DNA from: Halieaceae bacterium | Lineage (GTDB): Bacteria > Pseudomonadota > Gammaproteobacteria > Pseudomonadales > Halieaceae | Length of the DNA: 5,739 bases | Assembly (NCBI GenBank): GCA_002683395.1 | Contig: NYTG01000012.1 | Location: forward strand, 2,557 to 8,295 | Direction of reading: 5' to 3' | Shown: in pieces, positions 1 to 5,739 of the stretch | How positions within the stretch are numbered: position 1 is the stretch's first letter | Layout of the letters: each line of letters opens with the position of its first letter | Made by a program: the position numbers and the translations under genes | Notes under the pieces: generated by a model | The model's input: the letters and a program-made list of their open reading frames with translations, nothing else | What the model was told of the DNA's origin: nothing | Databases searched by the model: none

Positions 1-2
1 AT

Positions 3-1556
3 CCGTCCACACCGTGGGGTACCCATCTGCATCAGCACGGTGCGCGCTGGCTACACGAAATCTTTGAGCGCTCGGCAGCTCAATTCCCTGGACTGACGGC
101 ACTGTCTATTCCCGAAGCGGAAGCGTCACTGACCTACGCTGAGCTTGACCGTCTGGCCAACCAACTCGCTTCTGTCATCGGCGACTCCGTCTCTCAAGCG
201 GATCAGATCGTCGCTGTCCGTCTTCCCCAAAACTCAGTAACCATCGTCGCCCTGCATCTGGCGATCCTGAAGGCGGGCGCCACGCAATGCTTCATCGACC
301 CCGACGCTCCGGACGATTTGTTATTGCGAGTGCTGAGCGACGCCCAGCCCGCGCTGCTCATCAGTGACGCTTTACCCGCAGGCTATGCCGGAGCCTTCTT
401 GTCACTAGAAGCGCTGCTCCGTCAGGCCCAGTCCGGCTCCTCACGCGCACCCTCAGCGCCGTGGTTGGATGAACCTCAAGCGAGATTAGCCTCGCTGTTT
501 TACACCAGCGGCACCACCGGCCACCCTAAAGGCGTTGAGTGCCCCCACGCTGGCTACATCAACCTCGCGCAGTCCTATGCGACCTTTTATGACTTTGTGC
601 CCGGAAGCGATGCCAGTTCGCTGACCTCCTCGCTAGGCTACGACGGCAGTATTTCCGAGATGTACAGCGCCTGGGTCGCCGGCTGCGAAGTGGTGATGCT
701 GTCCAAGTCGGCGCTGAGATCCGGCCCTGACTTATTGCCTGTCTTGCGCGATGCGCAGATCACCGCGCTCTTTTGTCCGCCTGTGTTGCTGTCAACGCTG
801 ACGGCACACCCCGAGCGTGACCTGCCCTATCCCCTATGCCGCTATATCGTGCCTGCTGGTGAGGCCTTCCCTGCTTCTTTGATCGAGCCCTGGTCTCGTG
901 CCCGGCGGCAGATCGTCAACACCTACGGTCCGACGGAAGTCAGCACCGACACCAGCCGCCAACTACTGCGGCCCAATGAGCCTGTCACTATCGGCAGCCC
1001 CTTCCCCGGCGTCAGCTACACCATCGTTGACCCCGACACGCTGACGCCCCTGCCCCATGGGGACGAGGGCGAACTCTGCATCGGAGGGATGCAGCTCGCC
1101 CGCGGCTACCGCAATCTCCCCGAGGTCACCCGAGAACAATTTATTGAGCACCCTGAGCTCGGGCCAATCTACCGGTCGGGAGACCGCTGCCACGTTGACC
1201 CGGTCACCCTGCGAGTACATTTCCATGGGCGCATCGACGCTCAGCTCAAGGTCAGGGGTTATCGGGTGGAGGCACAGCCCATCGAATCGCTGCTGCAGGA
1301 TCAATTTGCTGAAATTGAAACTGCCGTGCTGGACTATCAGCACAATGAACTCGTGGTCTTATTAAGAGCACCGGCCCTGTGGTCAGAGGACTTCACAAGC
1401 GGCAACATACAACCTTTGAACCATGCGCTGGTGGGTGAGGCGCAGCGGCTAATTTCAGCGCGATTCCCACCTTACGCCGTACCCAGTCGATTTTTTATCG
1501 TCAATCAATTCGAATTGGTCCCCGCCTCCGGAAAGATCAATCGCCGCGCCTTGCCC
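3..1556 (+). other. Adenylation (A) domain of the synthetase
   Basis: The core motifs appear in the canonical order: A1 LTYAEL; A2 LKAGATQCFIDPDAP; A3 phosphate loop YTSGTTGHPKG (501-533); A4 YDGS, with Tyr in place of the usual Phe; A5 NTYGPTE (918-938); A6 GELCIGG...ARGY; A7 YRSGD (1170-1184); A8 GRIDAQLKVRGYR (1227-1265); A10 SGKINR with its catalytic Lys at 1533-1535. All residues expected for ATP binding and adenylate formation are present, so the domain looks active. Hand alignment to GrsA PheA gives the ten-residue specificity code D-G-S-F-V-A-T-T-D-K. Asp at position 235 indicates an alpha-amino acid substrate. The Asp at 331 could pair with a side-chain amine, as in known ornithine codes. 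I do not recognise the full code, so the substrate is open: diaminopropionate, diaminobutyrate, ornithine and lysine are candidates. Confidence 0.93.
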
Positions 1557-4091
1557 TCGGTTACTGATGTCGGCGACCTCGAACAAGCAGATGCCACCGT
1601 AGCGGCATCTGTTACCGATGACGGCGGTGCGTCTTTGCCGATGGAGGTACTGACCCTGTGCCGGGCGGAACTTGGACCAACGCTCGACTGGCATGACGAC
1701 TTCATCAACTGGGGCGCTCACTCGATTGCCATCGCGCGGCTCACCCAACAGCTACAGGCTGCAGGCTATCCCGTATCCGTCAGAGGTTTACTCAGCGAGA
1801 CCCGCACCGCGGCCGCCATCGCCCAACTACCAACTCACATCGAAGATCAGCAGGAGACAGCTGAGCCCGCGACCCCAACGCACGCGGCATTAGAAGCCGT
1901 CTCGCAAGCGAGTCGCTCATACGGATTCCGCCAATTCACTGCGCTTCAGGCGTTAAGCGCTCTGCTACTCAGGGTGCCGCTACTGCTTATGGCCGCACTT
2001 GGGCTTGCGATCATTGACCCTGAAGAATTACTACTGGTTGGCGACATCTGGGGCTTTCTGCAAGCGACAATCATCGCTTACTGCGTCTACATGATCGTAC
2101 CCTTCGTCAATCTGGGTTGGGTATTACTACTGCGCGGCACTCAGGCCGCCACAGTGCGCGCGCCCAACATAGCGCCAGGGCGCTACCGAAAGTTTTCCAG
2201 TCATCACCTGCAACTGTGGTGGTTAGAACAACAGGCCGGCTTTGTACTGAAGCCGCTGGTTAAAGGGCTGCGCAGCCCGGTGCTATTCAACTGGGCACTC
2301 AAGCGTTTGGGCGCCGACATTCACCCCGGAGCCTTCATCGCTCAGAGCACTGAGTGGTATGGCCCTCTCTCACTCATCTCGATAGGACCAGAGGCTGTTG
2401 TTCAAGCGGGGGTGCAAATCAGTAGTGTTCGCTGGGAGGGAAACGATTTTATTTTGGACACGATCCGCGTGGATCACAGCGCGCGGGTCGGGAGCCGGGC
2501 CATGCTCTCCGGCGGCGCCTCACTGGGGCACCATTCATGGCTGACGCCATTATCAAGCCTCGATACCAAGACCGACCCCCATAGCCAGATCAGCGGCGTT
2601 CCCGGGACAAAAGCGGGCGACTACCAACCACCTAAGAGACCCCACTTAGCTCCCTCCTCTGCACTGACAGACGCTGTGATCGACTTCCGCAATGTCGCCA
2701 CACAATTTGCGCTGGAGCTCGTGCTGGTGATCATACCCGGGGCGTTTATTGCGCTGCTGACAACTTGGTTTCTCGGATTCGAGGCTCTTAGCAAAGTGAA
2801 TCTGGATGCGAAGATGCTGACGGGCCGCGATCTGTTAGTCATGAGTGGTTCGGGGGTGATCGGCATCTGGCTGGGAGTCCTCACCAGCTCTCTAATTCTC
2901 TGTACTTTCCTTCGGTTCACCCCCACCCCACCGGGCTGGACGCGCGCCGCCAGCCTACGAGGGACGCTGGCACGTTACCGGCAGAGCAAAATGAATCAGA
3001 TCCAGCAAATGTGGGGCTGGAGTCTCACCGGTCAATACCTGCGGGCACTCGCGGGCGTGAAGTTCTCGCAAGTTGGGGCCTCAGAGTGCGATGAGCTAGT
3101 GAATCTGCTCCCCGAGCATCTCCACGCGGATGCCAACGTATTCATCGCGCAGGGCTGTTTCTGCAACGTGCTGGATGAGCACGGTGCTTTCCTGCTGACC
3201 CGACCGATCAGGATGCCCGCCGGATTTTTTGGGAGCAACAATGCCATGGTCGAGCCGGGACCCGTCCCTGGCAATCTGCTTCTCGGCGTATCGACACCGC
3301 TTGGGCCTCACTTGTACCGACCGCAATACACCGATCGCCCTGATACCAAACGCGTGCTCGCAGGTAACCCACCGTTAGAGATGGGCGCCCCCGACCCGCA
3401 GAGCGCACCCGCGCATCCGGTGCCGTCACTCGGCATATTTCTGGCGCGGTTTTTGCTCAATGATCTGGCCTCGGTGGGCATCATTCCGGGTATTACGCTA
3501 TTTCTGGCCACCGGTTTGCTGATCAGCCTCAATATCATGGGCTTCAGTAATGTGGGCGCCGCCTTAATCACCAGCATCATCGTACCGCTGTCTATGCCGC
3601 TGCTCGCGCTGCTCGTCAAGCTTGCCTTGGTAGGGAACCGCTGGGGGCGTCATAACAGTGCGCCGTTTTGGTCGGTGCGTCACTTCACCTACTTTTTGGC
3701 GCAGGACTGCTTCTTTCGCCTGATGACCGGCTTTATGGCCACTGTGTCGGGCACTGCGCTGGCAAATCCGATCCTGCGACGCTTTGGCTGCCGGATAGGC
3801 CAACGCACGTTGATCGGCTTGCCGTTACAAATGTCTGACTGGCACGCGGTGGACATTGGCGATGACTGCGTGGTTAACGGGCAGATGCAATTACATAGTT
3901 TCGAAGATCGCGTACTGACGGTGTCCCGCTCAAGAATTGGGGACGGCGCCGCCATCAACTACGGAACGATGTTGATGGGCGGCGCGCACCTCGATGCAGG
4001 TGTGACGGTCGATCCACAGTCGCTGGTACTCAAAGCCATGAACCTGGAGCCCGGCGTTCATACTGGTAGTCCGACCCAGCGCATCAGCTGA
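3..4091 (+). CDS. Pls/PosA-type NRPS-like amino acid homopolymer synthetase (5' end outside window)
   Basis: Likely activates one amino acid as aminoacyl-AMP, loads it on its own carrier domain and polymerises it iteratively at the inner membrane, as known for epsilon-poly-lysine synthetase. 1362 residues are visible, numbered from the codon at 3, and the frame ends at TGA 4089-4091. Layout: adenylation domain (about 1-520), carrier domain (about 550-605), then three pairs of transmembrane helices, each followed by a soluble block, to the C terminus. Six helices, no HHxxxDG condensation motif and no thioesterase fit the Pls family (S. albulus Pls is about 1,300 residues). No stop occurs from base 3 onward, and A-domain core motif A1 (LTYAELDRLAN) lies near base 150, so an apparent TTG start at 318 is internal and the true start is upstream of the window. 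The downstream neighbour is convergent. The substrate is not certain; a basic amino acid is inferred. Family assignment is strong. Confidence 0.93.
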   Translation, partial: PSTPWGTHLHQHGARWLHEIFERSAAQFPGLTALSIPEAEASLTYAELDRLANQLASVIGDSVSQADQIVAVRLPQNSVTIVALHLAILKAGATQCFIDPDAPDDLLLRVLSDAQPALLISDALPAGYAGAFLSLEALLRQAQSGSSRAPSAPWLDEPQARLASLFYTSGTTGHPKGVECPHAGYINLAQSYATFYDFVPGSDASSLTSSLGYDGSISEMYSAWVAGCEVVMLSKSALRSGPDLLPVLRDAQITALFCPPVLLSTLTAHPERDLPYPLCRYIVPAGEAFPASLIEPWSRARRQIVNTYGPTEVSTDTSRQLLRPNEPVTIGSPFPGVSYTIVDPDTLTPLPHGDEGELCIGGMQLARGYRNLPEVTREQFIEHPELGPIYRSGDRCHVDPVTLRVHFHGRIDAQLKVRGYRVEAQPIESLLQDQFAEIETAVLDYQHNELVVLLRAPALWSEDFTSGNIQPLNHALVGEAQRLISARFPPYAVPSRFFIVNQFELVPASGKINRRALPSVTDVGDLEQADATVAASVTDDGGASLPMEVLTLCRAELGPTLDWHDDFINWGAHSIAIARLTQQLQAAGYPVSVRGLLSETRTAAAIAQLPTHIEDQQETAEPATPTHAALEAVSQASRSYGFRQFTALQALSALLLRVPLLLMAALGLAIIDPEELLLVGDIWGFLQATIIAYCVYMIVPFVNLGWVLLLRGTQAATVRAPNIAPGRYRKFSSHHLQLWWLEQQAGFVLKPLVKGLRSPVLFNWALKRLGADIHPGAFIAQSTEWYGPLSLISIGPEAVVQAGVQISSVRWEGNDFILDTIRVDHSARVGSRAMLSGGASLGHHSWLTPLSSLDTKTDPHSQISGVPGTKAGDYQPPKRPHLAPSSALTDAVIDFRNVATQFALELVLVIIPGAFIALLTTWFLGFEALSKVNLDAKMLTGRDLLVMSGSGVIGIWLGVLTSSLILCTFLRFTPTPPGWTRAASLRGTLARYRQSKMNQIQQMWGWSLTGQYLRALAGVKFSQVGASECDELVNLLPEHLHADANVFIAQGCFCNVLDEHGAFLLTRPIRMPAGFFGSNNAMVEPGPVPGNLLLGVSTPLGPHLYRPQYTDRPDTKRVLAGNPPLEMGAPDPQSAPAHPVPSLGIFLARFLLNDLASVGIIPGITLFLATGLLISLNIMGFSNVGAALITSIIVPLSMPLLALLVKLALVGNRWGRHNSAPFWSVRHFTYFLAQDCFFRLMTGFMATVSGTALANPILRRFGCRIGQRTLIGLPLQMSDWHAVDIGDDCVVNGQMQLHSFEDRVLTVSRSRIGDGAAINYGTMLMGGAHLDAGVTVDPQSLVLKAMNLEPGVHTGSPTQRIS
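1641..1820 (+). other. Peptidyl-carrier (thiolation) domain of the synthetase
   Basis: A four-helix carrier domain follows the A10 lysine after a linker of roughly 35 residues rich in Ala, Asp and Val. The phosphopantetheine attachment motif reads DDFINWGAHSIAIARL, matching the family consensus D-x-F-x-x-G-G-H-S. The modified Ser is encoded at 1722-1724 (visible residue 574). Replacement of the second Gly by Ala is a common mild variation. The domain would hold the aminoacyl thioester and depends on a phosphopantetheinyl transferase encoded elsewhere. Only one carrier domain is present, as expected for an iterative single-module enzyme. Confidence 0.9.
1950..4088 (+). other. Pls-type C-terminal membrane region: three TM-pair plus beta-helix-like units
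   Basis: Predicted helices by hydrophobicity, in visible residues: 651-675 and 685-710; 902-926 and 944-972; 1157-1180 and 1185-1211. Each pair precedes a soluble block at about 727-874, 1019-1102 and 1237-1357. Blocks one and three show hexapeptide-like spacing of small and aliphatic residues (for example IGPEAVVQAGVQI, IGDDCVVNGQMQL and IGDGAAINYGTMLMGGAHL), typical of left-handed beta-helix acyltransferase-like folds. Block two is more degenerate but keeps the final LLLGVSTPLG turn. In Pls these tandem domains are credited with forming the peptide bonds between a free amino acid or growing chain and the carrier-bound residue. This corresponds to the NRPS terminal domain described in the Pls/PosA family. 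The catalytic residues are not known to me. Confidence 0.85.
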
Positions 4092-4112
4092 GATGCCGAA
4101 GCCAGTCGCTTC
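4081..4112. terminator. Two short hairpins in the convergent stop-to-stop gap (possible weak terminator)
   Basis: Only 30 bases separate the two convergent stop codons. Within and beside them are two perfect 5-bp inverted repeats. GCATC 4081-4085 pairs with GATGC 4092-4096 around the synthetase stop. GAAGC 4098-4102 pairs with GCTTC 4108-4112 around a 5-base loop. Neither is followed by a T-run on either strand, so a classical intrinsic terminator is not supported. Their position is the only argument for a bidirectional role. Confidence 0.2.
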
Positions 4113-4121
4113 ACTGCATGA

Positions 4122-5324
4122 TCAACGTCGTATCGGTTGCCAACGCCAGTGAGTCAGGCAGCGCCATAGCCATTCCGCTGGCCCGCGACGAAACCGTTGG
4201 CACCACCAGTGGGAAAGGACTACCTGCACCGCATAGACAACAACCGCAAGCATGACTACCTGTGCCGGCCCCCATATAAAGGCGGCGCCGAAACCGTAGC
4301 CATAGAAAATTGTCGTAAAAATCAGCGTCTGGCTGACATAGCCGGTTAAGCTCATTTGTCCAGTGCTGGCGATTAAGCCTCTCACGCCGATCAGCCAGCG
4401 ACTCTGAACCCAGCACCATACGCTGAAGAACCAGCCCCCCGTCAAACTGAGGGTAGCGGCCAGATACACCAGATCCCCGCCAAGCACCTGCAGTGGTGTG
4501 GCGTCTGAGCGTTCGAAAGGCGCATAACCCACCGTATTTGACCAATATCTCTCGAAGCCCATGAGAAGCAGCCCCAAAACCCACAGCCCCCCGGCAATCG
4601 ATACGGCTTGCCGGCGAGTCAGGCGCTGCAATGCAACCCAACCTCCGCGCATGATGCAAAAACCCACCAGAAAGCAGGCCAGCACCAGCAATCCCGAATC
4701 AGGATATTGCCAGTCGGCCCAGAAACGCTCTGGTAAAAACGCCGCATGGAAAGCCAATACCTCTGTGAAGCTCCCGACCGCCAGTGGAGAGTCCATCCGC
4801 TCCTCTTCAAGCCAGGTGCTCGCCTCTTCCACGTTTTCTGCCGGCCAGTCATCTCCCCGGTCAACATCCAGAAGGTGGCCGAACGGAAAGCTCAGCAACA
4901 GCAACAGCGCGAGTGAAAGCAGCCATTTTGTGGGTAAACGGAAGAGCAATAAGAGCAGCAAACCCAGCTCGGCGTAGAGCATCAGAATATCGCCCTCAAA
5001 TAGCAGGGCGTGCAGGCACCCAAACACCATCAAAACGCCGAGACGGCGCAGCGAACGGGCCGTGGTGTATCCCGAAGATTGGGTCTGCAGGAAAAAACCC
5101 ATGCCAAACAGCAGGCTGTATAACGTCCAAAACTTGGTTTCAAAGAGAACGTGTTTGACCTGCCACACCAGCTGATCGGCGATACCCGACCAGGCAGGAT
5201 AATCCGCGCCAAAACTGAACACGTTGACCAGCAAGATCCCAAACAACGCCACACCGCGCAGGACATCCAAAAACGCAATGCGGCTCGTTTCGTCGACCTC
5301 AGCGGTCAAAACAGGACATCCCAC
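4122..5324 (-). CDS. DUF418 (YeiB-like) polytopic inner-membrane protein
   Basis: Membrane protein of about 400 residues, normal length for the family, whose biochemical role is poorly known. Diagnostic features are the N-terminal LDVLRGVALFGILLVNV (residues 19-35), FWTLYSLLFGMGF (65-77), the C-terminal GQMSLTGYVSQTLIF (322-336) with YGYGFG after it, and the tail W..RF..GPAEWLWR.LT that ends DUF418 proteins. I count about ten hydrophobic segments. A strongly acidic soluble loop spans residues 153-180. It overlaps the end of the upstream cyclodeaminase-like gene and probably forms an operon with it; it is convergent to the synthetase. The outermost start is GTG 5322-5324, but an AGGAG overlaps that codon, so the in-frame TTG at 5307-5309, whose last two bases fall in the upstream stop codon, is at least as likely. 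Context suggests a role in polymer export, modification or tolerance; that is inference. Family call is firm. Confidence 0.9.
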   Translation of the reverse strand: MGCPVLTAEVDETSRIAFLDVLRGVALFGILLVNVFSFGADYPAWSGIADQLVWQVKHVLFETKFWTLYSLLFGMGFFLQTQSSGYTTARSLRRLGVLMVFGCLHALLFEGDILMLYAELGLLLLLLFRLPTKWLLSLALLLLLSFPFGHLLDVDRGDDWPAENVEEASTWLEEERMDSPLAVGSFTEVLAFHAAFLPERFWADWQYPDSGLLVLACFLVGFCIMRGGWVALQRLTRRQAVSIAGGLWVLGLLLMGFERYWSNTVGYAPFERSDATPLQVLGGDLVYLAATLSLTGGWFFSVWCWVQSRWLIGVRGLIASTGQMSLTGYVSQTLIFTTIFYGYGFGAAFIWGPAQVVMLAVVVYAVQVVLSHWWCQRFRRGPAEWLWRCLTHWRWQPIRR

Positions 5325-5328
5325 TCCT
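5306..5328 (-). promoter_or_regulatory. Translational coupling site with AGGAG and TTG/TGA overlap
   Basis: On the minus strand an AGGAG (5328-5324) lies inside the last codons of the cyclodeaminase-like gene. The GTG at 5324-5322 begins on the last G of that AGGAG, leaving no spacing. The next in-frame candidate, TTG 5309-5307, follows 14 bases later and forms a TTGA overlap with the upstream stop TGA 5308-5306. Either choice overlaps the two genes (19 or 4 bases), which implies that the membrane protein is translated by coupling or re-initiation. Confidence 0.45.
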
Positions 5329-5739
5329 GATCGACCAGCTGCAGCGTTTTGCCCAACCCCTGTGACCGCGCCTGATCATAGACGGCGGAGGCCACCGCGA
5401 TATCCTCAATAGCCAGACCAAACGGATTCCAGAAAATACGCTCGTCGGGATCTTCACGACCCGGGATGAGCCCCGACACGACTGCGCCGAACTCGCCATG
5501 AATGCCCTCTCGCGTCACCAGACCCTCGCGGTGCATGCGTGCCAGCACCCGATCGGAGTGCACGCTCTGGTGCCAGTCATCCACCACAATTTTATCTGCC
5601 GCGCTAACCAGGTCGAAAGTCGGATCCATGAGCGATACATTCATGAACAGCGAGCCGCGCTTGAACTCGGCTGCGGTGACATAGGGCTCCGATTCGGTGG
5701 TCGCGACGATGCCCATATCAGCCTCTGCCAGCGCCTCCT
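5306..5739 (-). CDS. Ornithine cyclodeaminase/mu-crystallin family dehydrogenase, C-terminal part; possibly SbnB-like (5' end outside window)
   Basis: About 143 C-terminal residues are visible of a family usually 310-380 residues long; the frame stays open to the right edge, so the ATG at 5716-5714 is internal. The visible part begins at the end of the NAD(P)-binding Rossmann domain (ADMGIVATTESEPYV), continues with FMNVSLMDP and KIVVDDWHQS, then EFGAVVSGLIPGRE, and closes with NPFGLAIEDIAVASAVYDQA, the conserved IEDIA helix of the family. The N-terminal substrate-binding half and the GxGxxA loop lie outside the window. Known family reactions include ornithine to proline, lysine to pipecolate, imine reduction or alanine dehydrogenation, and the SbnB step that releases L-2,3-diaminopropionate. 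The neighbouring homopolymer synthetase makes a diamino acid role attractive, but the visible half does not settle the reaction. The stop overlaps the DUF418 start, suggesting one operon. Family call is firm; substrate is inferred. Confidence 0.85.
   Translation of the reverse strand, partial: EALAEADMGIVATTESEPYVTAAEFKRGSLFMNVSLMDPTFDLVSAADKIVVDDWHQSVHSDRVLARMHREGLVTREGIHGEFGAVVSGLIPGREDPDERIFWNPFGLAIEDIAVASAVYDQARSQGLGKTLQLVDQEWDVLF

Noticed and set aside
318..320. TTG as the start of the synthetase
   Set aside because: The frame is open from base 3 and encodes recognisable A-domain motifs A1 and A2 before this point, so the TTG is an internal Leu codon.
1053..1062. 10-base palindrome CCCCATGGGG
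   Set aside because: It sits inside the A domain coding sequence and is isolated; no second copy or regulatory context was noticed.
1588..1611. Perfect 8-bp inverted repeat (CAGATGCC / GGCATCTG, 8-base loop)
   Set aside because: It lies inside the coding region for the linker between the adenylation and carrier domains, has no T-run, and can arise by chance from Ala/Asp/Ser codons.
2621..3958. Several minus-strand open frames of 70-103 codons under the synthetase
   Set aside because: They are antisense shadows of a well-supported gene, with no recognisable domains.
4111..4659. Minus-strand open frame of 182 codons
   Set aside because: It is in a different frame from the DUF418 gene over the same bases; the translation has no coherent hydrophobic segments or family motifs.
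4561..5158. Overlapping plus-strand open frames of 138 and 124 codons
   Set aside because: They lie opposite the DUF418 gene, whose conserved membrane motifs are clear; their translations are low-complexity Ser/Arg/Pro-rich and resemble no family.
5714..5716. ATG as the start of the cyclodeaminase-like protein
   Set aside because: The frame continues to the window edge with family-like residues (EALAEAD), and the protein would otherwise lack its N-terminal half; the Met is internal.

Overview
The window (about 5.7 kb, moderately GC-rich by eye) holds three protein genes packed tail to tail with almost no non-coding DNA. Gene density, codon use and the family mix (Pls/PosA-type synthetase, DUF418 membrane protein, ornithine cyclodeaminase-like enzyme) suggest a proteobacterium, perhaps an environmental gammaproteobacterium. 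No taxonomic marker is present, so this is only inference.

Plus strand, 3-4091: a large reading frame, open at the left window edge, encodes an NRPS-like enzyme. In order it carries an adenylation domain, one peptidyl-carrier domain, and a long C-terminal region of six predicted transmembrane helices in three pairs, each pair followed by a soluble hexapeptide/beta-helix-like block. This is the layout of epsilon-poly-L-lysine synthetase (Pls) and its relatives, single-module enzymes that iteratively join one amino acid into a homopolymer. No classical condensation motif (HHxxxDG) or thioesterase is visible.

Minus strand, 5739-4122: the C-terminal part of an ornithine cyclodeaminase/mu-crystallin family enzyme enters from the right edge. 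Its stop overlaps the start region of a DUF418 polytopic membrane protein, so the two look translationally coupled. The DUF418 gene runs convergently into the synthetase, with a 30-base gap between the two stop codons.

Working model (inference): the cyclodeaminase-like enzyme helps make an unusual basic amino acid. 2,3-diaminopropionate by an SbnB-type reaction is the most attractive candidate. The Pls-like enzyme activates and polymerises it at the inner membrane, and the DUF418 protein assists in export, modification or self-protection. The substrate is not proven by the sequence. The two enzymes lie in convergent transcription units, so the link rests on proximity and chemistry, not on a shared operon. 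Both unit starts and any promoters lie outside the window. I see no RNA genes, mobile elements, CRISPR arrays or long repeats.
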